Source of the DNA: Chitinivorax tropicus
GTDB lineage: Bacteria > Pseudomonadota > Gammaproteobacteria > Burkholderiales > SCOH01
DNA: 64,000 nucleotides
Assembly (NCBI RefSeq): GCF_014202905.1
Contig: NZ_JACHHY010000012.1
Coordinates: 62,001 to 126,000, forward strand
Direction of reading: 5' to 3'
The notes beneath the pieces were generated by a model. That model did not search any database, was not told the DNA's origin, and saw only the letters and a list, made by a program, of their open reading frames with translations. Positions within the stretch are counted from its first letter, which is position 1. The number at the start of each line of letters is the position of its first letter. Position numbers and translations under genes: made by a program. This document shows, piece after piece, positions 34,102 through 42,421 of this stretch.

Positions 34102-35366
34102 GCGCGTCCTGGTTGGCAGACAAGATCGAGCAGTGGCCGACAGCCAAACTGCTGCCCTATGCCCGCAATGCGCGGACGCACTCGGATGATCAGGTGGCGC
34201 AGATCGCCGCATCGATTGCCGAGTTTGGCTTCACCAATCCGATCCTTGCAGGCAGTGACGGCATCATCGTCGCTGGGCATGGGCGCCTGGCCGCTGCGCA
34301 GAAACTTGGGCTTGAGATCGTGCCCGTGGTCGTCCTTGATCACCTGAGCCCGACCCAGCGCCGCGCCTTGGTCATCGCAGACAACCGCATCGCGGAGAAC
34401 GCTGGCTGGGATGACGCAATGTTGCGGATCGAGCTGGAGGCATTGCAGCTGGAAGGGTTCGATCTGGACATCACCGGCTTCGACGCCGACGCGCTGGCCG
34501 AACTGATCGCGGGCGACGAGCCGGACAATGAGGGCCAGACCGATGAGGACGCGGTACCGGAGGTTGGCGAGACACCCATCTCGCGCCCGGGCGATGTCTG
34601 GATCATGGGCCAGCACCGACTGCTGTGCGGCGACTCGACTGTGGCAGGGAGCTATGCCCGACTGATGCAAGGTGACGTGGCGGGCATGGTGTTCACCGAC
34701 CCACCGTACAACGTGAACTACGCCAACAGCGCCAAGGACAAGATGCGCGGCAAGGATCGCGCGATCCTCAACGACAACTTGGGCGATGGTTTCTACGACT
34801 TCCTGCTGGCGGCGCTGACGCCAACCGTGGCCCATTGCCGGGGCGGGATCTACGTGGCGATGTCCTCCAGCGAACTGGATGTGCTGCAGGCCGCCTTCCG
34901 TGCCGCCGGGGGCAAGTGGTCGACGTTCATCATCTGGGCCAAGAACACCTTCACCCTGGGGCGCGCCGATTACCAGCGTCAGTACGAGCCAATCCTGTAT
35001 GGATGGCCTGAGGGGGCACAGCGCCACTGGTGCGGGGACCGTGACCAGGGCGACGTCTGGAACATCAAGAAGCCGCAGAAGAACGACCTGCACCCGACGA
35101 TGAAGCCAGTGGAACTGGTCGAGCGGGCGATCCGCAATTCGAGCCGACCCGGCAACGTGGTGCTCGACCCGTTTGGTGGCTCGGGCACGACCTTGATCGC
35201 CGCAGAGAAGTCAGGCCGCGTCGCGCGGCTGATCGAACTCGACCCAAAGTACGTGGATGTGATCGTGCGCCGGTGGGAGGACTTCACCGGCAAGCAGGCC
35301 GCCCGCGAGGCGGATGGCGCGGCGCTTGATCAGGCGGCGAGCGACTCTTCGATGATTTCGAAGTGA
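34098..35366 (+). CDS. ParB-domain DNA methyltransferase 2
   Basis: 422 aa; ATGA overlap with methyltransferase 1. It has the same architecture: ParB-like domain with RNARTHSDDQVAQIA, GIIVAGHGRLAAAQKLG and ALVIADNRIAENAGWD; catalytic TDPPY (200-204); SAM motif LDPFGGSGTT near the C-terminus. It is a diverged paralogue of its neighbour (TDPPY against TSPPY), so target sites probably differ. The last 37 bases overlap the end of the convergent gene at 35330. Confidence 0.88.
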   Translation: MSASWLADKIEQWPTAKLLPYARNARTHSDDQVAQIAASIAEFGFTNPILAGSDGIIVAGHGRLAAAQKLGLEIVPVVVLDHLSPTQRRALVIADNRIAENAGWDDAMLRIELEALQLEGFDLDITGFDADALAELIAGDEPDNEGQTDEDAVPEVGETPISRPGDVWIMGQHRLLCGDSTVAGSYARLMQGDVAGMVFTDPPYNVNYANSAKDKMRGKDRAILNDNLGDGFYDFLLAALTPTVAHCRGGIYVAMSSSELDVLQAAFRAAGGKWSTFIIWAKNTFTLGRADYQRQYEPILYGWPEGAQRHWCGDRDQGDVWNIKKPQKNDLHPTMKPVELVERAIRNSSRPGNVVLDPFGGSGTTLIAAEKSGRVARLIELDPKYVDVIVRRWEDFTGKQAAREADGAALDQAASDSSMISK

Positions 35367-35695
35367 ATCACAAAGCCCGTCAGGTAAGGCAGGCCGCGCG
35401 GGATGCCGTACTGCCTGCTGGTCTGGCGGCCAATCGTCCAGCCCATCCAACGTTGGGTGGCGGCGTTGATCGCAGCCTGCAAAGTTTGCCCTTGGTACAA
35501 GCCGTTCTGGACGTCGTCGGCAAAATGGCGTCCGTGGCGACTGTCGAGGAAGATCCGCACCGATTCAAGCGGTTGGCAGGTGGCGTCCGAGATGGCGTTC
35601 ATAGTCAGGGGCCATGCGGCTTCCGCGTGCTCGTTCATCGTGCCCCAAAAGCCCCAGGCTTCGTTCTGGGTGGCGGGGACCTGGTTGGTGGTCAT
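35330..35695 (-). CDS. Small accessory protein, unknown
   Basis: 121 aa; minus-strand ATG at 35695 with CCGGAGAAA before it. The C-terminal half is well defined: FLDSRHGRHFADDVQNGLYQG, AATQRWMGWTIGRQTSRQYG and GIPRGLPYLTGFVIHFEI; similar proteins are common on plasmids and islands but have no assigned role. It is one of four leftward genes inside the phage late region, each preceded by the leader element. Its 3' end overlaps the methyltransferase 2 gene by 37 bases. Confidence 0.75.
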   Translation of the reverse strand: MTTNQVPATQNEAWGFWGTMNEHAEAAWPLTMNAISDATCQPLESVRIFLDSRHGRHFADDVQNGLYQGQTLQAAINAATQRWMGWTIGRQTSRQYGIPRGLPYLTGFVIHFEIIEESLAA

Positions 35696-35733
35696 GGTGT
35701 TTTCTCCGGGTTGATCGTTGCGACACCTGTAGT

Positions 35734-35760
35734 AACGCGCTGTTCGATTGAGAAGCCAAG
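35734..35760 (-). promoter_or_regulatory. Conserved leader element, copy A
   Basis: Minus strand: CTTGGCTT (35760-35753), seven bases, GAACAGCGCGTT (35745-35734). It is followed by ACTACAGGTGTCG and, 38 bases later, the ATG of the 121-aa gene. The first block also pairs with an upstream GAAGCCA to form a hairpin. Confidence 0.7.
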
Positions 35761-35792
35761 TTGTACATGGCTTCTTTCTCGAACAATTTCGA

Positions 35793-36152
35793 TTACCCGA
35801 GACGGGCTACGTAGCGGGCGTAATCACCGCCCTCGGGATTGACGTAGAGATAGGGTCGTCCGGGAGCAGTGACCTCGACGCAGAGGTAGCCGTCGCCAGT
35901 GCCCCCACCCTTGCCACGCAGCCAGTCGCGTGACACCAGCAGGCTGCGCCCAAAGGCGTCGAATTCGGCAGGGGTCAGTTCCTTGGTCTCGGTGACGTAG
36001 ACCTTGTGCTGGTCGCGACCGCCCAGTTCGCCGAGGTCGGCAGGTTTGCGTGCAAACGGCAGGTGGACGCTCAATTCTTCGACCTGGAGGCTCTGGCCTC
36101 CAAACTGCAGGGTACGTTGGGTGCGTTCGATGGTGATGGTCATGGTGCTCAT
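35793..36152 (-). CDS. Small accessory protein, unknown
   Basis: 119 aa; minus ATG at 36152 preceded by AGGAGAACC. Beta-rich beginning (MTITIERTQRTLQFGGQSLQ) and C-terminal DGYLCVEVTAPGRPYLYVNP. No family recognised. It has its own leader element copy and is transcribed leftward with the 121-aa gene. Confidence 0.7.
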   Translation of the reverse strand: MSTMTITIERTQRTLQFGGQSLQVEELSVHLPFARKPADLGELGGRDQHKVYVTETKELTPAEFDAFGRSLLVSRDWLRGKGGGTGDGYLCVEVTAPGRPYLYVNPEGGDYARYVARLG

Positions 36153-36196
36153 GGCGGTTCTCCTGGTGTGGCGTCGTCAATCACGACACCTGTATG

Positions 36197-36223
36197 AACG
36201 CGCTGGTGGAGAGAGAAGCCAAG
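36197..36223 (-). promoter_or_regulatory. Conserved leader element, copy B
   Basis: Minus strand: CTTGGCTT (36223-36216), seven bases, CACCAGCGCGTT (36208-36197), then CATACAGGTGTCG shared in part with copy A. The start codon of the 119-aa gene is 44 bases further. A TAG lies just before the first block, so the block is not in a translated leader from a normal start. Confidence 0.7.
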
Positions 36224-36251
36224 CTATTCATGGCTCCTCTCTCCATTTTTT
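36208..36251 (+). terminator. Rho-independent terminator facing the leftward gene cluster
   Basis: On the plus strand GGAGAGAGAAGCCA (36208-36221) pairs with TGGCTCCTCTCTCC (36231-36244) at 13 of 14 positions, followed by ATTTTTTC. It would stop rightward transcription running into the late genes' antisense side from the methyltransferases. It overlaps leader copy B. Confidence 0.65.
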
Positions 36252-36832
36252 CAGGCGATGCGGTAGACCCGCTCGCCACCCTGCGGCTTGTCCGAGACGA
36301 TGGTCAGGCCGAGCTTTCTCTTGAAGGCTCCGGCGAAGGTGCCGCGCACCGTGTGTGCCTGCCAGCCGGTGGCGGCGCAGATCTGGCCGATGGTTGCTCC
36401 GTCGGGGCGTTGCAGCATCCGGATCACTTCGGCCTGCTTGCTGTTGTCGCGGGTGCGCGGCTTGGCCTGCGTCGGCTCTTGTATCCACGTTGATTCGGCG
36501 GCGGTGACGGCGGCTTCCAGTTCGGGATCGCTCGTGGCGGCTGGCGCGCCTTCAGCGTTGGCGATGATCTGGTCGAGATGGGCCTCGAACTGACCGATAG
36601 CCTTCTTTTTCAATCCGGGGCGCTGCATGCCCAGGACGTCGTAGCCCTCAGCCGCGACAAACCAGTCGGAGCCGTCGGTGGTGATCAGTGCACGGTTAAA
36701 CAAGCCGTCGAGCACTTTCTTGCGCGCGCCGCCTTTGATGTTGTCAGGGAACCAGTCGATCTTGCCACTGGTGTGCTCAACAGCGTGGGCCAGGATCGTG
36801 TGCTGTGCCGGGGTCAGTTGTGTGGTGGTCAT
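36251..36832 (-). CDS. DUF3489 domain protein
   Basis: 193 aa; minus ATG at 36832 after CAGGAGCAAG. The N-terminal half has TPAQHTILAHAVEHTSGKID and FPDNIKGGARKKVLDGLFNR, a winged-helix-like part. The C-terminal DUF3489 domain (SKQAEVIRMLQRPDGATIGQ, CAATGWQAHTVRGTFAGAFK, LGLTIVSDKPQGGERVYRI) is also HTH-like. Common on plasmids and islands; presumed DNA-binding regulator of mobile elements (inference). Confidence 0.85.
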   Translation of the reverse strand: MTTTQLTPAQHTILAHAVEHTSGKIDWFPDNIKGGARKKVLDGLFNRALITTDGSDWFVAAEGYDVLGMQRPGLKKKAIGQFEAHLDQIIANAEGAPAATSDPELEAAVTAAESTWIQEPTQAKPRTRDNSKQAEVIRMLQRPDGATIGQICAATGWQAHTVRGTFAGAFKRKLGLTIVSDKPQGGERVYRIA

Positions 36833-36869
36833 GTCTTGCTCCTGCGATGTGGTGGACGGTGATGTGATG

Positions 36870-36896
36870 AACGCGCTGTTCCCAAGTGAAGCCAAG
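36870..36896 (-). promoter_or_regulatory. Conserved leader element, copy C
   Basis: Minus strand: CTTGGCTT (36896-36889), seven bases, GAACAGCGCGTT (36881-36870), CAT. The DUF3489 ATG follows 37 bases later. Its first block pairs with AAGCCAAG just upstream to make a perfect 8-bp hairpin. Confidence 0.7.
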
Positions 36897-36926
36897 CGTT
36901 TTCTACTTGGCTTACGGGGTTCTCAA

Positions 36927-37124
36927 TCAGGTGTTGGCCTTGTCCGACTGCGTGGCATTGCGGCCCTGTTCGATGCCCGCGTTGAAGGCCGCTTCGAGCG
37001 CATCGCGCAAACACCAGACAGCCACGTCGTGGAAATCGAGGCTGTCCGAGCGGCGGGTTTCCAGGGTTTCGATGCCCAGCTTGTTTTGCGCGATCTGGGT
37101 CAGGAGTTGTTCGAGGTTGCTCAT
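36927..37124 (-). CDS. DUF6900 domain protein
   Basis: 65 aa; minus ATG at 37124 after AAAGGACACGG. It begins MSNLEQLLTQIAQNKLGIET and has DSLDFHDVAVWCLRDALEAA, matching the DUF6900 small domain. These proteins accompany DUF3489 genes on plasmids and islands. First gene of the leftward cluster; role unknown. Confidence 0.78.
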   Translation of the reverse strand: MSNLEQLLTQIAQNKLGIETLETRRSDSLDFHDVAVWCLRDALEAAFNAGIEQGRNATQSDKANT

Positions 37125-37161
37125 GTCCGTGTCCTTTCATGGTGTTGATGACGAACGTATG

Positions 37162-37188
37162 AACGCGCTGTTCCAGATGGAAGCCAAG
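37162..37188 (-). promoter_or_regulatory. Conserved leader element, copy D
   Basis: Minus strand: CTTGGCTT (37188-37181), seven bases, GAACAGCGCGTT (37173-37162), CAT. It lies 37 bases before the DUF6900 ATG and is the most upstream copy of the leftward cluster, between this cluster and the divergent terminase genes. Confidence 0.7.
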
Positions 37189-37241
37189 CTCAATCCGCAG
37201 GAATGACGAATAAATGATTGAAGGTGCCCCGAAGGGGAAAT

Positions 37242-37790
37242 ATGGGTATTTCGATTCGTGCCTACGCACGCCACCGAGGGGTGTCCGATGCGGCTGTGCG
37301 CAAGGCCATCGCTGCGGGACGGATCACGCCGGAGGCAGACGGAACGATTGATGCCGAGCGCGTCGACCGGGAGTGGGCGCGCAATTCCGATGCACCGCGC
37401 AATGGCACGGCCACCCGCGCGGTCAAGGTTGCCGTGCCGGAATCTAGCGCTACCACGGGTGACGGGCCTGCCGCCTCATTGGCTACATCCGCAGCAGGCG
37501 GCACGTCCTTGCTGCAGGCGCGCACGGTCAACGAAGTGGTCAAGGCGCAAACCAACAAAGTGCGCCTAGCCCGTCTCAAAGGCGAACTGGTAGATCGGCC
37601 ACAGGCCATCGCCCACGTTTTCAAGTTGGCGCGCTCCGAACGCGATGCCTGGCTCAACTGGCCCGCACGCATCTCAGCACAGATGGCAGCCAAGCTCGGC
37701 GTCGATCCCCACACGATGCACATCGCCCTGGAGGCAGCTGTGCGTGAGTACCTGCAGGAACTGGGCGAGATGCGCCCAAGGGTGGATTGA
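37242..37790 (+). CDS. Terminase small subunit / Nu1-like packaging protein
   Basis: 182 aa; ATG at 37242 with GAAGGGG five bases upstream, preferred over a TTG at 37218. An N-terminal winged helix (SIRAYARHRGVSDAAVRKAI, then GRITPEADGTIDAERVDREW) matches phage Nu1-type DNA-binding domains. After an Ala/Thr-rich linker, the C-terminal half (VRLARLKGELVDRPQAIAHV, SERDAWLNWPARISAQMAAK) is helical and would contact the large subunit. The stop overlaps the large subunit ATG by one base. Confidence 0.82.
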   Translation: MGISIRAYARHRGVSDAAVRKAIAAGRITPEADGTIDAERVDREWARNSDAPRNGTATRAVKVAVPESSATTGDGPAASLATSAAGGTSLLQARTVNEVVKAQTNKVRLARLKGELVDRPQAIAHVFKLARSERDAWLNWPARISAQMAAKLGVDPHTMHIALEAAVREYLQELGEMRPRVD

Positions 37791-39751
37791 TGGACATGGA
37801 CTACGAAGGCGCTGCCGAGATCGAACGCGCGTGGCGCGAAGGACTGACTCCCGACCCGCTGCTCACCGTGTCCGAATGGTCGGATCGCCACCGGATGCTC
37901 TCAAGCAAGGCGTCTGCCGAGCCCGGGCGCTGGCGTACCAGCCGCACGCCGTACCTGAAAGCAATCATGGATTGCCTGTCGCCGACCTCGCCGGTCGAGC
38001 GTGTGGTGTTCATGAAAGCTGCGCAGCTTGGCGCGACCGAGATGGGATCGAACTGGATCGGCTATGTGATCCATCACGCACCTGGGCCAATGATGGCGGT
38101 GTGGCCGACAGTGGAGATGGCCAAGCGCAACTCCAAGCAGCGGATCGATCCGCTGATCGAGGAGTCGTCCGCACTGGCTGAACTGATTGCACCGGCGCGT
38201 AGCCGGGATTCCGGCAACACCATCCTGGCCAAGGAGTTCCGGGGTGGCGTGCTGGTGATGACCGGTGCCAACAGCGCGGTCGGGCTGCGCTCGATGCCGG
38301 TGCGGTATCTGTTCCTCGACGAGGTCGACGGCTATCCGTTGGACGTCGAGGGTGAAGGGGATGCGATCTCGCTGGCCGAGGCGCGTACACGCACCTTCGC
38401 GCGGCGCAAGATCTTCATCGTCTCGACGCCGACGATCTCAGGGGCGTCTGCTATCGAGCGCGAGTACGAGGCCAGTGACCAACGCCGCTACTTTGTGCCG
38501 TGTCCGCATTGCTCGCACCGGCAGTGGCTGCGTTTCGAGCAGCTGCGTTGGGACAAAGGGCAACCGGAGACCGCTGCCTACATCTGCGAGTCATGTGACG
38601 CCGCGATTGCCGAGCACCACAAGACGTGGATGCTGGAGCACGGCGAGTGGCGCGCGATGATCACCGATGGCGCGGGTAAGACGTCAGGTTTCCACCTGTC
38701 GTCGCTATACAGCCCGGTGGGTTGGCGCAGTTGGCGGGAGATCGCCGCTGCCTGGGAAGCCGCCGTCAGCAAGGAATCAGGATCAGCAGCAGCCATCAAG
38801 ACCTTCAAGAACACCGAGCTGGGTGAAACCTGGGTCGAGGAAGGCGAAGCGCCGGACTGGCAACGGTTGGTCGAGCGCCGAGAGGACTACCGCGTCGGTA
38901 GCGTGCCGCAAGGCGGTCTGCTGCTGGTGGGCGCGGCCGACGTACAGAAGGATCGCATCGAGGCGTCGGTTTGGGCCTTCGGGCGCGGGAAGGAGTCCTG
39001 GCTGGTCGAGCACCGTGTGCTGATGGGTGACACCGCCCGCGACACGGTGTGGAAACGCCTTGCTGAAATGCTGGCCGAGAGCTGGACACACGCCTCGGGC
39101 GCATCGATGCCGCTGGCCCGCTTCGCACTGGATACCGGGTTTGCCACGCAGGAGGCCTATGCCTTCGTGCGGGCCTGCCGCGATCCGCGTGTGATGCCGG
39201 TCAAAGGAGTTCCGCGCGGTGCAGCCTTGATCGGCACGCCGACCGCCATCGATGTCTCTCAGGGTGGCAAGAAGCTGCGCCGTGGCATCAAGGTGTACAC
39301 GGTGGCAGTCAGCATCGCCAAGCTGGAGTTCTACAACAACCTGCGCAAGAGCGCAGATGTTGGCGAGGACGGATTGACCACGGTGTTCCCGGCCGGATTC
39401 GTCCATCTGCCCAAGATCGACGCCGAGTTCATTCAGCAACTCTGCGCGGAACAACTGATCACCCGCCGCGACCGCAACGGCTTCCCGGTGCGTGAGTGGC
39501 AAAAGATGCGCGAGCGCAATGAAGCGCTCGACTGCTACGTCTACGCCCGCGCGGCCGCATCGGCGGCGGGTCTGGATCGCTTCGAGGAACGCCACTGGCG
39601 GGAACTGGAGCGACAACTGGGGCTGGCCAGTCCGCCATCCCCTGAAACAACAACTGAATCGATCAACGAGGCCACCCAACGCGGTGGCCTCACTGTTTCT
39701 GGCAACCGTAACACCGGTCGGCGCGTGATCAAAAGCCGCTGGCTGTCCTGA
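37790..39751 (+). CDS. Terminase large subunit, GpA family
   Basis: 653 aa. ATG at 37790 in TGATG. The GpA ATPase part has RVVFMKAAQLGATEMGSNW and the Walker B-like RYLFLDEVDGYPLD, then IFIVSTPTISGAS. A zinc-like CPHCSHRQW ... CESCDA pair precedes the nuclease region (about 350-600). It cuts concatemeric DNA at cos and pumps it into the prohead. Intact length for the lambda gpA family. Confidence 0.93.
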   Translation: MDMDYEGAAEIERAWREGLTPDPLLTVSEWSDRHRMLSSKASAEPGRWRTSRTPYLKAIMDCLSPTSPVERVVFMKAAQLGATEMGSNWIGYVIHHAPGPMMAVWPTVEMAKRNSKQRIDPLIEESSALAELIAPARSRDSGNTILAKEFRGGVLVMTGANSAVGLRSMPVRYLFLDEVDGYPLDVEGEGDAISLAEARTRTFARRKIFIVSTPTISGASAIEREYEASDQRRYFVPCPHCSHRQWLRFEQLRWDKGQPETAAYICESCDAAIAEHHKTWMLEHGEWRAMITDGAGKTSGFHLSSLYSPVGWRSWREIAAAWEAAVSKESGSAAAIKTFKNTELGETWVEEGEAPDWQRLVERREDYRVGSVPQGGLLLVGAADVQKDRIEASVWAFGRGKESWLVEHRVLMGDTARDTVWKRLAEMLAESWTHASGASMPLARFALDTGFATQEAYAFVRACRDPRVMPVKGVPRGAALIGTPTAIDVSQGGKKLRRGIKVYTVAVSIAKLEFYNNLRKSADVGEDGLTTVFPAGFVHLPKIDAEFIQQLCAEQLITRRDRNGFPVREWQKMRERNEALDCYVYARAAASAAGLDRFEERHWRELERQLGLASPPSPETTTESINEATQRGGLTVSGNRNTGRRVIKSRWLS

Positions 39752-39768
39752 CACCTCAAGGAGAAAAC

Positions 39769-40260
39769 ATGAGTCTTGCTACCCGTATCGAAAGCCTGGT
39801 CATCCGCGTCGCGCAGGAGTTCAACGACGTCCGCGCCAAGGCTGGCAACCTGGCCAACCTCACCACCACCGACAAATCGAATCTGGTCGCAGCCATCAAC
39901 GAACTGAAGGCTGCCGTGGTGTCGTCGGCGGTGATCGACGATGCGCACGTCGCGGCCACGACCACGTACTCGTCCAACAAGATCGTCTCGCTGCTCGATG
40001 CGCTCAAGACCGAAATCTTGGGCGGTGCCGATGCCGCCTACGACACGCTGGTGGAAATCCAGCAACTGCTGCAGAACGGCACCAGTGGCCTGGATGCCCT
40101 GCTGGCCGCCGTCAACAACCGTGTGCGCTTCGATGCGGCGCAGTCGCTGACCGTGGCCGAGCAACTTCAGGCACGCAGCAACATCGGTGCCGTCGCGGCC
40201 AGTGATGTCGGCAATACCGACACCGACTTCGTCGCGGTCTTTGTGGGTGCTTTGGTCTGA
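39769..40260 (+). CDS. Fibre/neck-like structural protein A
   Basis: 163 aa with a strong GGAGAAAAC ribosome site. Begins MSLATRIESLVIRVAQEFN, then LANLTTTDKSNLVAAINELK, a coiled-coil-rich segment found in phage fibres and whiskers. The C-terminus (AEQLQARSNIGAVAASDVG) is also typical of tail-fibre repeats. It lies unusually between terminase and gpW genes. It shares its N-terminal pattern with the next gene, which starts on its stop codon. Confidence 0.6.
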   Translation: MSLATRIESLVIRVAQEFNDVRAKAGNLANLTTTDKSNLVAAINELKAAVVSSAVIDDAHVAATTTYSSNKIVSLLDALKTEILGGADAAYDTLVEIQQLLQNGTSGLDALLAAVNNRVRFDAAQSLTVAEQLQARSNIGAVAASDVGNTDTDFVAVFVGALV

Positions 40261-40652
40261 TGAGCCTCGCATCGCGCATCAGTGCGCTGGCCAGTCGTGT
40301 CGGGCTCGAGGTCAAGACCAAGATCGACGCCACCCACCCCGGCCTGGCCCGGGCGTGGGTGTGCTTCGGCTACGTCGGCAACCAAATCGTCGTGCGTTCG
40401 TCGCACAACGTGGCCAGCGTGACCAGGACGGCGGCGGGTCGCTACCGCGTGACCTTCGCCACTGCCATGCCGGATTCCAACTACTGCTGGACGGCGCTCG
40501 CCCGCAGCAGCACCAACAGCGGCACGCAGCGCATTGCGATTGTGCGATCCAGCACCGACCAGAAGACCGCTCAGTACGTCGACATCAGTTGCGCCACCAC
40601 GGCCGCATCGTTCGACGACTCCTCTGAAATCAACCTCACGGTGTTTCGCTGA
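40260..40652 (+). CDS. Fibre-tip-like structural protein B
   Basis: 130 aa; ATG overlaps the previous stop by one base. N-terminus MSLASRISALASRVGLEVK parallels the previous protein. The remainder (ARAWVCFGYVGNQIVVRSSH, SVTRTAAGRYRVTFATAMPD) resembles the beta-sandwich ends of phage tail fibres. Probably a small surface appendage; receptor role is inference. Confidence 0.6.
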   Translation: MSLASRISALASRVGLEVKTKIDATHPGLARAWVCFGYVGNQIVVRSSHNVASVTRTAAGRYRVTFATAMPDSNYCWTALARSSTNSGTQRIAIVRSSTDQKTAQYVDISCATTAASFDDSSEINLTVFR

Positions 40653-40873
40653 TGGCCTACACACAAGCACACCTCGACGCGTTGGAAGCGGCGCTGGTCA
40701 AGGGCGAAAAGCGCGTGACCTTTGGCGACAAGACTGTCGAGTACCGCAGCGTCGATGAACTCCAGGCCGCCATTGCGGCGGTCAAGCGCGACCTCTTCGA
40801 GCAGGCTGTGGATACCGGGCTGTGGCCCGGTGCGCCACGCCAGATCCGGGTCACCACCGGCAAAGGGTTCTGA
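40652..40873 (+). CDS. Head-tail joining protein, gpW family
   Basis: 73 aa; starts on the last base of the previous stop. Pattern LDALEAALVKGEKRVTFGDK, VEYRSVDELQAAIAAVKRDL matches lambda gpW-like proteins, which bind under the portal to close the head and receive the tail. Placed directly before the portal gene as in lambda (W then B). Confidence 0.85.
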   Translation: MAYTQAHLDALEAALVKGEKRVTFGDKTVEYRSVDELQAAIAAVKRDLFEQAVDTGLWPGAPRQIRVTTGKGF

Positions 40874-40875
40874 AC

Positions 40876-42420
40876 ATGCAATGGTTTGACCGAATGCGTG
40901 ATCGGTTACGAAAAGGCGTCGGCATGAGACTGCTTGGCGGTACGCCGTTCTATGACGGCATCGGTGGCGGTCGCCGCGCGTTGGCGTGGCAGGTCGGCAA
41001 TCCAGGTGCCGTCGCAGCGCTCGCGTTCACCCAGAACGAATTGCGCGCCAAGAGCCGCGATCTGGTACGCCGCAATGCCTGGGCAGCGGCAGGCGTCGAA
41101 GCTTTTGTCTCGAACGCCATTGGCACCGGCATCAAGCCGCAGAGCATGCTGGCAGATCAGCCCCTGCGCGAAGCCATCCACAGCCTGTGGTGGGACTGGT
41201 GCGAGGAGGCCGATGCTGCTGGACTGACCGATTTCTACGGCCTGCAGGCCTTGGCCTGTCGCGCCATGCTCGAAGGCGGGGAATGCCTGGTGCGGCTGCG
41301 CTATCGCCGCCCGGAGGATGGCCTACCGGTGGGCCTGCAACTGCAGCTGCTTGAACCCGAACATCTGCCAGCCACGTTGAATCAGGAATTGCCCTCGGGA
41401 AACGTGATCCGCGCAGGCATCGAGTTCGACAAGCTCGGAAGGCGGGTGGCTTACCACCTGTATCGCTCGCACCCGGGTGATGGCTCACTGGCCCCGATGT
41501 CGGGCACTGGTGGCGTGGTGGGCGGTCTCGACACTGTGCGTGTTCCAGCCAGCGAAATCATCCACCTGTTTCGTCCCTTGCGGCCCGGACAGATCCGGGG
41601 CGAGCCGTGGCTGGCGCGCGCGCTGGTCAAACTCAACGAACTCGACCAGTACGACGACGCCGAGCTCGTGCGCAAGAAAACCGCCGCGATGTTTGCGGGC
41701 TTCATCACGCGCATGTCACCCGAGGACAACCTGATGGGTGAAGGACTGCCGGATGCCAGTGGCGCAGCCTTGGCTGGGCTGGAGCCGGGCACGATGCAGA
41801 TCCTGGAGCCCGGCGAGGACGTGAAGTTCAGTCAGCCTGCCGACGTTGGCGCGAGCTACGCCGAATTCCTGCGAATGCAGTTCCGGGCGGTGGCAGCGGC
41901 GATGGGCATCACCTACGAGATGCTGACCGGCGACCTGACGCAAGTGAACTACTCGTCGATCCGGGCCGGGCTGCTGGAGTTTCGCCGCCGCTGTGAGGCC
42001 ATCCAGCACGGCGTGATCGTCCACCAGATGTGCCGCCCGATCTGGCGTACCTGGATGGAGCAGGCACTGCTTGAAGGCGCGCTGGCGCTGCCGCAGTTCA
42101 CCGAGAAGAAGCGCGACTACTTCGCGGCCAAGTGGATTCCGCAGGGCTGGCAGTGGGTCGATCCCAAGAAAGAGTTCGACGCCATGCTGACCGCCATTCG
42201 CGCCGGGTTGCTGTCTCGCTCGGAAGCCATCTCGGCCTTTGGCTACGACGCCGAGGACATCGACCGCGAGATCGCCGCCGACAACCAGCGTGCCGATGCG
42301 CTTGGTCTGGTCTTCGACTCCGACCCGCGCCATGACAAGGCTCCCCAACCCTCGACATTGGGCGCTCCCATGAATGCGGCCGCCACGGTGGCCGTGCCGC
42401 AAGACCCACAGGAAAACTGA
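40876..42420 (+). CDS. Portal protein, lambda gpB family
   Basis: 514 aa; ATG at 40876, two bases after the gpW stop. Family features: SRDLVRRNAWAAAGVEAFVS, GTGIKPQSM, RLRYRRPEDGLPVGLQLQLL, GEPWLARALVKLNELDQYDD and the stem-region AMGITYEMLTGDLTQVNYSS. It forms the dodecameric DNA channel. Intact; the next gene starts one base after its stop. Confidence 0.93.
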   Translation: MQWFDRMRDRLRKGVGMRLLGGTPFYDGIGGGRRALAWQVGNPGAVAALAFTQNELRAKSRDLVRRNAWAAAGVEAFVSNAIGTGIKPQSMLADQPLREAIHSLWWDWCEEADAAGLTDFYGLQALACRAMLEGGECLVRLRYRRPEDGLPVGLQLQLLEPEHLPATLNQELPSGNVIRAGIEFDKLGRRVAYHLYRSHPGDGSLAPMSGTGGVVGGLDTVRVPASEIIHLFRPLRPGQIRGEPWLARALVKLNELDQYDDAELVRKKTAAMFAGFITRMSPEDNLMGEGLPDASGAALAGLEPGTMQILEPGEDVKFSQPADVGASYAEFLRMQFRAVAAAMGITYEMLTGDLTQVNYSSIRAGLLEFRRRCEAIQHGVIVHQMCRPIWRTWMEQALLEGALALPQFTEKKRDYFAAKWIPQGWQWVDPKKEFDAMLTAIRAGLLSRSEAISAFGYDAEDIDREIAADNQRADALGLVFDSDPRHDKAPQPSTLGAPMNAAATVAVPQDPQEN

Positions 42421-42421
42421 C

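Noticed and set aside
32662-34212. A 516-codon minus-strand open frame
   Set aside because: It is the antisense of methyltransferase 1, which has clear catalytic motifs on the plus strand.
36866-37206. Short plus-strand peptides beginning MNALF at the leader elements
   Set aside because: They are the reverse reading of the leader blocks; copy A has neither the ATG nor an open frame, and no ribosome sites precede them.
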